A DNA stretch of 30,114 bases, taken from contig CALBSQ010000169.1 in NCBI GenBank assembly GCA_937967325.1, positions 1 to 30,114 on the forward strand. The letters run 5' to 3'. The notes under the pieces are model-generated. The model saw only the letters and a program-made list of their open reading frames with translations. It was not told the origin of the DNA and searched no databases. Both the position numbers and the translations under genes were made by a program. Positions within the stretch are counted from its first letter, which is position 1, and each line of letters opens with the position of its first letter. The DNA comes from an uncultured Chloroflexota bacterium. GTDB lineage: Bacteria; Chloroflexota; UBA4733. Below are positions 1-7,386 of the stretch, in pieces.

Positions 1-1038
1 CGCAGTCGGGCGCAGATGGCGCTCAAGGCGCCGGGGGCCAAACTCACGGCGATCTTGGACCGGCGAGCGGACAACGCCCGCAAGCTAGCGGCGGAGTGGG
101 GCTGCGCCGCGGCGGGGAGCTTCGAGGAGCTCATCGCGCGCGACGATGTGGATGTCGTCGGCATCTTCACACCGAGCGGCACCCACGGTGATCTGGCCAT
201 GCGGGCGATGCGCGCCGGCAAGCACGCCATCAGCACCAAGCCGCCCGACGTCTCCGTGGCCAAGGTCGACGCCATGGGCCGGACCGCCCGGGAGACCGGC
301 AAGCTGCTGGCGATCGACTTCGGCTCTCGCTACGACGACAACGTCCGCAAGACCAAGGCGGCCATCGACGCCGGGCGGCTGGGCCAGCCTATCTTCGGGG
401 ACATGCGCCTGAAGTGGTGGCGCTCGCAGGGCTACTTCGACGGCGGCGACCCGCCCGGTTGGCGCGGCACCTGGGCCATGGACGGCGGAGGCTCACTGGC
501 CAACCAGGGCATCCACGACCTCGACCTGCTGCAGTGGTTCATGGGCAGGGTCAATTCGCTGCGTGCCCGCACCCGCATCTTCTCGCACCAGATCGAGACC
601 GAAGATGCCTGTCAAGTCTTCGTCGACTTCGAGAGCGGCGCCTGGGGGCTGATCGAGACGACCACCACCGTTTGGGGAGGGCTGGGCCGTGCCATCGAGC
701 TGCACGGGACCAATGGCACTATCACCCTGTTGGACCGCGGCATCGGCGCCTGGCGCTTCAAGGACGAGGAAGAAGGGCCGGAGCCCGACTATGGCACGGG
801 CTCGGCCGGGCCGATGGTCGCCGCCGGCGTCGCCGAAGGGCAGGAAGGCCGCTCCAAATGGGAGCCGGAGCTACCCGCCGACCGGCCGAAGAATGTGATC
901 GAGGACGTTGTCTCGGCGCTCACACGGGGCACACCGGTGGCTTGCCCACCGGAGGAGGGCCGCAAGTCGGTCGCCATTCTGGAAGCGGTCTATCGTTCCG
1001 CCCGACGCGGCGGCGCTGAGGAGCAGGTGGAGTACTAG
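1..1038 (+). CDS. Gfo/Idh/MocA family oxidoreductase, 5' end missing
   Basis: This is an NAD(P)-dependent sugar or polyol dehydrogenase-like protein that is cut by the window edge. The frame is open from base 1. The first ATG (base 16) lies inside the first beta-alpha unit, after where the Rossmann glycine motif should be, so the true start is upstream. Visible family features are an ILDRR segment at the end of the second strand, a TKP motif in place of the usual EKP (the lysine is kept), and GGGSLANQGIHDLDL, the substrate-site helix of the family. The C-terminal alpha/beta domain looks complete and the gene ends in TAG at 1036-1038. The substrate cannot be told from sequence. It converges on the monooxygenase gene that ends at 1115. 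Confidence 0.88.
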   Translation, partial: RSRAQMALKAPGAKLTAILDRRADNARKLAAEWGCAAAGSFEELIARDDVDVVGIFTPSGTHGDLAMRAMRAGKHAISTKPPDVSVAKVDAMGRTARETGKLLAIDFGSRYDDNVRKTKAAIDAGRLGQPIFGDMRLKWWRSQGYFDGGDPPGWRGTWAMDGGGSLANQGIHDLDLLQWFMGRVNSLRARTRIFSHQIETEDACQVFVDFESGAWGLIETTTTVWGGLGRAIELHGTNGTITLLDRGIGAWRFKDEEEGPEPDYGTGSAGPMVAAGVAEGQEGRSKWEPELPADRPKNVIEDVVSALTRGTPVACPPEEGRKSVAILEAVYRSARRGGAEEQVEY

Positions 1039-1114
1039 CATGCTCGTTCACGGGCAGGCGACATCCCGGACAAGGCCCATCTGACATTCGCCGGTGGCAT
1101 CGGCATGAAAGGAT

Positions 1115-2137
1115 CTAGCCAGCAGCTTCGTCGCGGAAGGCCGGTGCAACCTGCTGCATGAAGCGCCTCAAGGAGGCTTCGACCTGCGCGCTACCCAGGC
1201 CCGCCCAGCGCGGCTGCAGGTTGAAGGTATCGAACGGCAGCACGTGGAGCAGCTCCCACACGGAGCCGATGCAGCGCTCGGGGCCGCCCACGATAAACTG
1301 GACCTGATCGGCGGCTTCCTGCAGGCTCCGTGGCTCCGGCAGCGCGGCGATGGCCGGGCGCTCCCGGCGCATCCGGGCGTTCAGTGTCCAGACGGCCGCT
1401 TCGGCTTCCCGCCAGGCGGAGGCGTCGTCCTCACCGGTGTACATGGCGCGGCTGGCGGAGATGCTGCCGCCGTTTGCTGGCAAGTCCGCTTGCTCCCGCC
1501 CTTCACGATAGGCAGTATGGAGCGCCCGCAAATCCTCCGGCGGTCGCTCCCGTGACAGCATGAGCTTGAGGCCGCGCTTGCCGGCGAGGTGAGCGGAGGC
1601 GGGACTGTTGGCCGCGATCCACAGGGTGGGGAACAGCGCCCGTCTCGGTTGGGGCAGGGTCCGCACTGCCGCCCCGGTGTTGACGTAATCGCCGGCGTAG
1701 GCGAAGGGTTTGCCGCTCCAGGCCAACTGCAGCACGTCCAGCGCTTCCGCCAGCCGAGCGTGTCGGTCCGCCGACTCCGCGCCGAGCGCTGAGAACTCCG
1801 TCGGCGTGCTCCCGCTGCCCAAGCCAACGGAGCTGCGTCCACCGCTGAGCACGTCGAGGATGGCGATCTGCTCGGCGACAACCAGCGGATTATGCAGGTT
1901 GATACACACCACGGCGCTGCCCAGGGCTATTCGTCGCGTGCGAGCGGCCAGGAACGTCGCCAGGGCCAGCGGCGCCGGGAGGTGACCCAGATGCACGTGA
2001 AAGTGATGCTCAGAGAACCAGGCGTGGTCAACCCCCAGCTCGTCGGCCAGTTCCACCTGGCGGCCAACCTCCGCGTAGACCTCGTCTGACGGCTGGTCCA
2101 CCGGTCCCTCGACGTGATAGGTGAGCGCAACGTCCAT
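1115..2137 (-). CDS. LLM-class flavin-dependent oxidoreductase (luciferase-like monooxygenase)
   Basis: This 340-residue protein belongs to the bacterial luciferase-like family, TIM-barrel enzymes that use reduced FMN or F420. The N-terminal strand DVALTYHVEG, the WFSEHHFHVH segment near residue 40-50, the RIALGSAVV strand and the GGRSSVGLGSGSTPTEF segment near residue 100 are family hallmarks. Length is normal for the family. The ATG at 2137 is preceded by GGAAG at a 7-8 base distance. A promoter of the form TTGCCA-N17-TAGCGT lies upstream at 2217-2245. It is monocistronic as far as can be seen. The substrate is unknown; alkane, sulfonate or F420-dependent activities cannot be separated here. 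Confidence 0.88.
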   Translation of the reverse strand: MDVALTYHVEGPVDQPSDEVYAEVGRQVELADELGVDHAWFSEHHFHVHLGHLPAPLALATFLAARTRRIALGSAVVCINLHNPLVVAEQIAILDVLSGGRSSVGLGSGSTPTEFSALGAESADRHARLAEALDVLQLAWSGKPFAYAGDYVNTGAAVRTLPQPRRALFPTLWIAANSPASAHLAGKRGLKLMLSRERPPEDLRALHTAYREGREQADLPANGGSISASRAMYTGEDDASAWREAEAAVWTLNARMRRERPAIAALPEPRSLQEAADQVQFIVGGPERCIGSVWELLHVLPFDTFNLQPRWAGLGSAQVEASLRRFMQQVAPAFRDEAAG

Positions 2138-2216
2138 TTATGTACTTCCGATGACTCTGCCCATTGCCGGCGACTCCATCGCCCCTCGTTGCCTGACCGT
2201 GCAGCCAGACCAAGAT

Positions 2217-2245
2217 ACGCTACCGCGCAAGGCAAGGCATGGCAA
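2217..2245 (-). promoter_or_regulatory. Predicted promoter of the luciferase-like monooxygenase
   Basis: On the minus strand TTGCCA (2245-2240) is followed after exactly 17 bases by TAGCGT (2222-2217). The predicted transcript starts near 2210, giving a leader of about 70 bases before the ATG at 2137. The same TTGCCA-N17-TAG box pair occurs before two other genes in this window. Confidence 0.45.
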
Positions 2246-2280
2246 CTCGGATCCTTTGGACGCTGGCGCTTCGTTAGGGG

Positions 2281-3555
2281 CTACGGCGCCGCCACGTCGG
2301 CCAATCGGCGCTGTAAGAAACGCCGCTCTGTCGTGTTCTGACAGAGCTCCAGCGCCTGCACGTAGGCGGCTGCAGCCTCATCGCGGCGGCCTGAGCGTCG
2401 CAGGAGATCGGCGCGCGCAGAATAAAAGTGCTGGTACCCGGCGAGCGACGTGGCCAGCGCCGGGTGGTCCAGCAGCGTGAGGCCGCGTTCCGGCCCCTCC
2501 GCCATCGCCACGGCCACCGCCCGGTTCAGCTCGATCACCGGCGAGGGCGTCAGGCGGGCCAGCGTCGAGTAGAGCGCGGCGATCTGCGGCCAGTCCGTCG
2601 CGGCGGCCGTCGCGGCGGCGTCGTGGAGCGCGGCGATCGCCGCCTGGATCTGGTAGGGGCCGGCGCGACGCAGGGCAAGCGCGCAGTCGAGCAGGGCTGC
2701 GCCCTCGACGATCGCGGCACGGTCCCAGAGACCGCGGTCCTGGTCCTCCAGCAGGACCGCGTCGCCGTCCGCGTCCACGCGCGCGCGCCGTCGTGCGTGG
2801 TGCAGCAGCATGAGGGCGAGCAGGCCGAGGGCCTCCGGGTCGTCGGGGATGCTCGGCTCGGCCGCCAGCAGGGCGACCAGCACCCGCGCCAGCCGGATCG
2901 CCTCGACGCAGAGCTCCTGGCGGATCAGCGCGTCACCGGCCGTGGCGGCGTAGCCTTCGTTGAAGATGAGGTAGAGGACGGCGAGCACCCCGTCGAGCCG
3001 CTCGGGCAGCAGGGGGAGCGGCGGCACGCGATAGGGGATGCCGGCGTCGCGGATCTTGCGCTGCGCCCGCACCAGTCGCTGCGCCATGGTCGGGACGGGC
3101 ACGAGGAAGGCCGCCGCGACTTCGGGGGTAGAGAGGCCGCCGAGGGTGCGCAGGGTCAGCGCCACCCGCGCCTCCGGCGCGAGCGCCGGATGGCAGCAGG
3201 TGAAGAGGAGCTCCAGTCGCTTGTCGGGGTAGCAGGCGTCATCGCCCTCGGCGTCCCGCTCGCCCCCTCCGTCCTGCTCGACGGCGGGGAAGGCCTGGAG
3301 CTGCTCCTGCTTGCGGGCCAGCGTCGCGTCCCGGCGGAGGCGGTCGATGGCCTTGCGCCGGGCGATACTGACGAGCCAGGCCGCGGGATTATGCGGGACG
3401 CCGGAGGCGGGCCACTGCCGCAGGGCGGCGATGCAGGCATCCTGCAGCGCGTCCTCGGCGAGGGTGAAGTCCCGTGTGGCGCCGATGAGCGCCCCGAGGA
3501 TGCGGCCGGACTCCTCGCGGAAGACACGCTCGACGACGTGAGAGACATGCTCCAT
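2281..3555 (-). CDS. ECF42-type RNA polymerase sigma factor with C-terminal TPR-like extension
   Basis: This 424-residue protein is an extracytoplasmic-function sigma factor. Region 2 lies at about residues 10-80 (AEDALQDACIAALRQWP, then the WLVSIARRKAIDRLRR helix). Region 4 lies at about 110-170 (LLFTCCHPALAPEARVALTL, then LSTPEVAAAFLVP). YLIFNEGY at 195-202 and the long helical C-terminus to 424 are typical of group ECF42, which lacks an anti-sigma factor and carries a TPR-like regulatory tail. The ATG at 3555 follows GGAGGT by 11 bases. The gene lies 114 bases after a DGPF/YciI-like gene on the same strand, the standard partner of ECF42, so the two are probably cotranscribed. No separate ECF42-type promoter was seen in the 114-base gap. 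Confidence 0.92.
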   Translation of the reverse strand: MEHVSHVVERVFREESGRILGALIGATRDFTLAEDALQDACIAALRQWPASGVPHNPAAWLVSIARRKAIDRLRRDATLARKQEQLQAFPAVEQDGGGERDAEGDDACYPDKRLELLFTCCHPALAPEARVALTLRTLGGLSTPEVAAAFLVPVPTMAQRLVRAQRKIRDAGIPYRVPPLPLLPERLDGVLAVLYLIFNEGYAATAGDALIRQELCVEAIRLARVLVALLAAEPSIPDDPEALGLLALMLLHHARRRARVDADGDAVLLEDQDRGLWDRAAIVEGAALLDCALALRRAGPYQIQAAIAALHDAAATAAATDWPQIAALYSTLARLTPSPVIELNRAVAVAMAEGPERGLTLLDHPALATSLAGYQHFYSARADLLRRSGRRDEAAAAYVQALELCQNTTERRFLQRRLADVAAP

Positions 3556-3669
3556 CGCTCAGCTCTACCTCCAGCGCGCCCGTGTAACGAGTCGGTGACC
3601 GCGGCGGTCGGGACAGCGAGGCTTCGGATGGCATCCCAACCGCCGCGGCGCCAGTGAGCGACGCTTCGC

Positions 3670-4014
3670 CTAATTGAACTCCATCACCGGGCGCACCTCG
3701 ATGGAGCCGCGCACGGCATCGGGGACGTGGGACGCGACCTCGACGGCCTCATCCAGATTCTCGCACTGAACGATATAAAACCCGCCGAGCTGCTCTTTCG
3801 TCTCGGCGAACGGCCCGTCGGTCGTGAGCGTCTTGCCGTTGCGCACTTGCACCGTCGTCGCCGTCGCGACGCCTTGCAGCGCATCACCGCCGAGGATCCT
3901 GTCCTTGTACTGTTCGCTGAACGCCCCGTACCCCGCCATCAAGGCGTCCTGCTGCTCTTTGCCCATCTGAGTGTACAGCTTCTCATCGACATGGATCAGC
4001 AACGCGTACCGCAC
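3670..4014 (-). CDS. DGPF-domain (YciI-related) protein, ECF42 partner
   Basis: This 114-residue alpha/beta protein has the YCII-related/DGPF fold. The motif TDGPFAETKEQLGGFYIV in the middle is diagnostic, and the C-terminus (GSIEVRPVMEF) is also typical. The frame stays open upstream to a TTG at 4038, but AGGAGA at 4026-4021 sits exactly 6 bases before a GTG at 4014, and translation from that GTG begins MRYALLIHVDE, the usual family N-terminus; GTG is therefore chosen. The molecular function of DGPF proteins is not established. Their genes are the conserved targets and neighbours of ECF42 sigma factors, and a matching promoter lies at 4068-4093. Confidence 0.9.
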   Translation of the reverse strand: MRYALLIHVDEKLYTQMGKEQQDALMAGYGAFSEQYKDRILGGDALQGVATATTVQVRNGKTLTTDGPFAETKEQLGGFYIVQCENLDEAVEVASHVPDAVRGSIEVRPVMEFN

Positions 4015-4067
4015 TTGGTCTCTCCTCTTTCCTATCAATCGACGAGCACAGCGCCCGTCACCAATAC

Positions 4068-4093
4068 GTCGAACGAGGCAGCGGAAATCGACA
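4068..4093 (-). promoter_or_regulatory. Predicted ECF42-dependent promoter of the DGPF gene
   Basis: On the minus strand TGTCGA (4093-4088) is separated by 16 bases from CGAC (4071-4068). As I recall the literature, the ECF42 consensus is TGTCGA at -35 and CG(A/T)C at -10, so both boxes match completely. The predicted start near 4061 gives a leader of about 47 bases to the GTG at 4014. The sigma gene is the next gene downstream, which would make an autoregulatory unit. Confidence 0.7.
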
Positions 4094-4259
4094 GTGCTGC
4101 GGAACGAATGTCCACGGTTTCATCCAGCTTGGGCAACGGCGCTGTTCGTGGCGGATCATCGCCCGTCAGGCGTGCGGCCCACGGCGACGCTGCACGGCCC
4201 ACCGCTCTTACGGGCGGCGCACATTGGGGTTCCTGCCGTCGCAGCCACCCGGCGTCGTC

Positions 4260-5444
4260 TCAGCCGGTTAGCCGGTGAGCGTCGAGTACGTCGTCATTTA
4301 GGGCGATGCCGAGGCCCGGTCCAGTTGGGATTACCAAGCAGCCGTTGGCGAACACCAGCGGGGTGGTGAGCAGATCGCGCTGTTGGGGAGGCTCCTGATG
4401 CGGGACTCGCCGTCCGCGCGCTTGTGCGCCTGGCGCTTGGGCACACTGCAGATCGCGCTGTTGGGGAGGCTCCTGATGCGGGACCGCGCGCTCCTGCATC
4501 AGCAGGTTGGGGATGCAGGCGTCCAGGTGCAGCGAGGCCGCCAGCGAAACCGGGCCGTACCAACTGTGCGGCGCCAGTTGCACGTAGTAGGTTTCCGCCA
4601 TCGCCGCGACGAGGCGCGCCTCCAGGATCCCGCCGCAGTGCGCGACATCCACCTGGATGATCTCGGCGGCTTGCGCTTCCAACAGGACGCGGAAGCCCCA
4701 CTTGGTGTAGAGCCGCTCACCGGTCGCGATCGGCACATCGACCGATTCGCGCACCTTACGCAAGGCATGGACGTTCTCCGGCGGCACGGGTTCCTCGTAG
4801 AAGAGGGGATCGAACTCCTCGAGCGCACGGCCCGCCTTGATTGCCGCCGCCATGCTGAACTTGGCGTGGCTGTCAACTGCCACACCGATATCGGGTCCGA
4901 CGGAGTCGCGCACCGCCCGAACCAGCGCAAGGGCGTGCCGGAGCTCTGGCGGTCGCAGGGTGTCTCGCGCCGTGCCGAAAGGATCGATCTTGACCGCTTG
5001 GTAGCCCAACGCTGCCGCCTCGGCGGCGCGCTCGGCATAGGCAGACGGGTCATCCAGACCCGAGAAGAACATGTGGTTTGCGTAGACCGGGACCGACGAC
5101 CGCAACTGGCCGCCCAGCAGCTCGTACACGGGCAGCCCGGCTACCTTCCCCTTGATGTCCCACAGCGCGTGCTCGATGCCGCTCATCGCGCAGAGCAGCA
5201 GCGGGCCGCCGCGCACGTTGAAGTGCCGGCGATAGGTACGTTGCCAGAAATCCTGGATGCGACTGGGGTCCTCGCCCAACAGCGATTCGCCCACCCGTCG
5301 CAGCACGCCCGCCGCCATGAAGGGCTCGGTCGTCGTGCTCTCGCCGATCCCGCTCACCCCCTCGTCCGTCTCGACGCGGACAAACAGCCAGACCCGGCCC
5401 AGTCCGGCGTCGAAGAGGATGGGCTCGACCTTTGTGATCTTCAT
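4260..5444 (-). CDS. Enolase-superfamily (mandelate racemase/galactonate dehydratase-like) sugar acid dehydratase with repeat insertion
   Basis: This 394-residue enzyme has a capping domain (1-115) and a TIM barrel. Expected active-site residues are present: K152 in VKIDP, metal ligands D191, E217 (YEEPV) and E243 (TGERLYT), the D266 pair partner, and H293 in APHSWYG. H193 in the D-x-H motif places it near the D-galactonate dehydratase group, which eliminates water from an aldonic acid. The ATG at 5444 follows GGAGA by 6 bases and is preferred over an upstream in-frame codon at 5462. VPHQEPPQQRDL occurs twice (321-332 and 347-358) because of an in-frame 78-base repeat near the C-terminus, where homologues normally run straight from the QE motif to the final strand. 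Whether the enzyme is still active is uncertain; the catalytic residues all lie before the insertion. Confidence 0.88.
   Translation of the reverse strand: MKITKVEPILFDAGLGRVWLFVRVETDEGVSGIGESTTTEPFMAAGVLRRVGESLLGEDPSRIQDFWQRTYRRHFNVRGGPLLLCAMSGIEHALWDIKGKVAGLPVYELLGGQLRSSVPVYANHMFFSGLDDPSAYAERAAEAAALGYQAVKIDPFGTARDTLRPPELRHALALVRAVRDSVGPDIGVAVDSHAKFSMAAAIKAGRALEEFDPLFYEEPVPPENVHALRKVRESVDVPIATGERLYTKWGFRVLLEAQAAEIIQVDVAHCGGILEARLVAAMAETYYVQLAPHSWYGPVSLAASLHLDACIPNLLMQERAVPHQEPPQQRDLQCAQAPGAQARGRRVPHQEPPQQRDLLTTPLVFANGCLVIPTGPGLGIALNDDVLDAHRLTG
4370..4484. repeat. Perfect 37-bp direct repeat, 78-bp period, inside the dehydratase gene
   Basis: Bases 4370-4406 and 4448-4484 are identical over 37 bases and are offset by 78 bases, which is 26 codons, so the frame is kept. 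The 41 bases between them are unique. Identity at DNA level, not just protein level, suggests a recent event, or an assembly artefact. Confidence 0.9.
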
Positions 5445-5710
5445 CGGGCATCTCCGGTACACGGCGAGGGCTACGCGGTAGCAGACAGTTGTGTCAATGC
5501 GGCTTGTTCGATTGTGGCGAGGAGACTCACCGAAATAATCGTGGCCAATCGTGTGAGCGCTCCTGGTGGTCGTCCGCCTGGCCGTAAACGAGTAGGCTAA
5601 GTCTACAAAGCTGGCTGGACCGCCAGAACGTCAGCACCTCAGGTGCGCAGCGGCTCACGCAGACCGCGCCGTACCGCCTCTTGAAGGCAGCAGACGGCGG
5701 TCAGCCGGAC

Positions 5711-6616
5711 TTATAGTACCCTCTGCGGGGTCGCCGGCGCCGGCCCTTGGATCAGGGCGCGATACCGCGATTCGTCGAACTGCACCGGAGCACGCTCCTG
5801 CAAGACCCGGCCCACGGTCTCGATGTCGGCGAGGAGGTGCTCCAATATCGGGCGGAGCGACGTTGGGTCGCGCGGCGGGGCCCGGTAGATCCCCAGGAGC
5901 GTTCGCTCCACATCGACGAGTGACCCGATGGCCGCGCGCGCCGCGGAAGGGACCTCCTCTCGCTCCGCAAGTGCGTGGAGACGAAGCAGGCTGATCGCCG
6001 GGCTCGGCCCGCTCACCCCATGGTGCTGGGCGAGCGCGACGATGGCGATCTCCAACGCCTGCTCGACCGCGTCGCGTTTGGCGGCAAACTTCCGCTCAGC
6101 CCCGGCGGTGTCGATGGCGCCCCAGAGCAGGCGAGGGTCATCAGGGGATAGCAAAATCTGCGTGCCGTCCATCACCGTGCGCAAGTAGTAGCGCGTGTGC
6201 CCCACCAGCAACGCCCGCAGTCCGGCTTCGTCGAGGGTGGTGACCCGGGGCAGGCCGTCTAAGCGGGTCGCGTGGATCGGTGAAGCGCGACGCAGTTGTA
6301 CGGCGCCGCCGTGGGGCAAGAGGGAATCGAGCGGAGGGAGCGGAACGACGTGTTGGGGGACCACATTCTGCGCGAACTGCTGCCGGAGCGGGCTGTCCGG
6401 CGTGAACGCCTCAATGGCACAGAGCTGCCGGACGTCGCCACCGGCTTTGAGAGCGAAATCACAGGTCGGGGTGAGCAGGATCGCAGGACGCACCTCCATA
6501 GTCGCGTGCCCTTCTGCCGTGGGAGAGAGGAAAGTGGCGGAGGCGAAGATATCCCCCTGATACCGTTGCCCGTCCGGGTCGAGACGCGCTGCATCAACAT
6601 ACCCAGCCGGTGGCAT
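5711..6616 (-). CDS. Uncharacterised protein with GDIF...TPTCDF motif
   Basis: I do not recognise a named family for this 301-residue protein. Near the N-terminus it has GDIF (about residues 21-24) and, after about 20 residues, the strand AILLTPTCDFALK. An I/L-hydrophobic-S/T-x-TCD pattern like this recurs in poorly studied proteins of accessory regions. A later HTRYYLRTV segment and a helical C-terminal half follow. There are no transmembrane segments and no signal peptide. It starts 3 bases after the HTH gene stops, so the two are clearly one operon. Because the upstream gene encodes a DNA-binding protein, a toxin-antitoxin, defence or phage-derived role is conceivable, but that is only inference. 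Confidence 0.75.
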   Translation of the reverse strand: MPPAGYVDAARLDPDGQRYQGDIFASATFLSPTAEGHATMEVRPAILLTPTCDFALKAGGDVRQLCAIEAFTPDSPLRQQFAQNVVPQHVVPLPPLDSLLPHGGAVQLRRASPIHATRLDGLPRVTTLDEAGLRALLVGHTRYYLRTVMDGTQILLSPDDPRLLWGAIDTAGAERKFAAKRDAVEQALEIAIVALAQHHGVSGPSPAISLLRLHALAEREEVPSAARAAIGSLVDVERTLLGIYRAPPRDPTSLRPILEHLLADIETVGRVLQERAPVQFDESRYRALIQGPAPATPQRVL

Positions 6617-6619
6617 CGC

Positions 6620-7153
6620 CTAACGGCCGAAGACCGCTGGGTCGAGCCCGGTCAACTCCGACAGTGTCGCGTCGTCCGCGTCGCGATAGGGGCCGGCGTA
6701 CACGCTGTCGTCCGTGGTATCGGTCGCTGTGAAGGCGGCGGTATCGGCACGAAGGATGGGATGATCGAGCAGCCGATGAAACTCCACCATCCAGGGTGGC
6801 ACGGTTGGCGAGGTCTGATCACCCGGCAGGTCCGCCTCCACCGAGGTCAGACGGGCGACCGCCGTGGTGAGATCTCGCTCAATGGCCGTGGCGTCGGCGT
6901 GCGCCCGCCCGGCCACAAAGATGGCCAGGTGGTGCTCCAAGTCGGCCATGGGAATACGACGGTAGATCTGCCCTAACCGGAGTACTTCTACCGGCGGCAC
7001 CGCCCGACGGCCGCGGCCCAAGCCCATCGACCGAGCGGCGATCTTGCCGCGGCGCGCGTGCCGCGAGATCGTCGTTTTGTGCAAGCCCAGCATCGCCGCG
7101 GCGTCGCTCAGGCTCGGCCATGTCCTAACGTCGTCCCAAAAGGTGCTGCGCAT
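6620..7153 (-). CDS. Helix-turn-helix DNA-binding protein
   Basis: This 177-residue protein has an N-terminal helix-turn-helix of the excisionase/MerR-like type: WPSLSDAAAMLGLHKTTISRHARRGKI, followed by a basic stretch (GLGRGRRAV) suited to a DNA wing. The rest is mostly helical, with an acidic and threonine-rich C-terminus that could bind a partner. An in-frame GTG at 7174 has no ribosome site; the ATG at 7153 follows GAGG by 5 bases and is chosen. The next gene (the TCD-motif protein) begins 3 bases after its stop. It probably regulates its own operon; a promoter is predicted at 7187-7215. Confidence 0.8.
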   Translation of the reverse strand: MRSTFWDDVRTWPSLSDAAAMLGLHKTTISRHARRGKIAARSMGLGRGRRAVPPVEVLRLGQIYRRIPMADLEHHLAIFVAGRAHADATAIERDLTTAVARLTSVEADLPGDQTSPTVPPWMVEFHRLLDHPILRADTAAFTATDTTDDSVYAGPYRDADDATLSELTGLDPAVFGR

Positions 7154-7186
7154 CGCCGCCTCGCTTTCTCTCACCGCACGACGATC

Positions 7187-7215
7187 ATAGTACGACGGAT
7201 GGGCAACTAGTGCAA
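7187..7215 (-). promoter_or_regulatory. Possible promoter of the HTH/TCD operon
   Basis: The minus strand reads TTGCAC (7215-7210), a 17-base spacer, then TACTAT (7192-7187). The predicted start near 7180 gives a leader of about 27 bases to the ATG at 7153. The boxes are moderate matches, so confidence is limited. Confidence 0.35.
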
Positions 7216-7374
7216 CACTCGCAACCTACGCAATCTCACCGGCATTCGTCCGCGGTATCGAGATGTCCCTGAGCGGGCGCCCCGCGGCGCGACTTCGCCG
7301 GTCCGGGCGGCGTGCCTTGAGCAGCGGCGCCGAGCTCCGCACCCAATCGGGCGTTCGAATGGTCCTGGGTCAGG

Positions 7375-7380
7375 TAGACT
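7375..7380 (+). promoter_or_regulatory. Possible -10 box giving a leaderless transcript
   Basis: TAGACT at 7375-7380 stands 6 bases before the ATG at 7387, and no clear ribosome site precedes that ATG. The spacing would start transcription at or next to the start codon. No convincing -35 box was found. Confidence 0.3.
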
Positions 7381-7386
7381 GCGCCG

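Noticed and set aside
2428..3657. 409-codon open frame on the plus strand
   Set aside because: It is antisense to the ECF42 sigma factor and has arginine-rich composition with no recognisable domain.
4383..5600. 405-codon open frame on the plus strand
   Set aside because: It is antisense to the enolase-superfamily enzyme, whose catalytic residues are all in place on the other strand.
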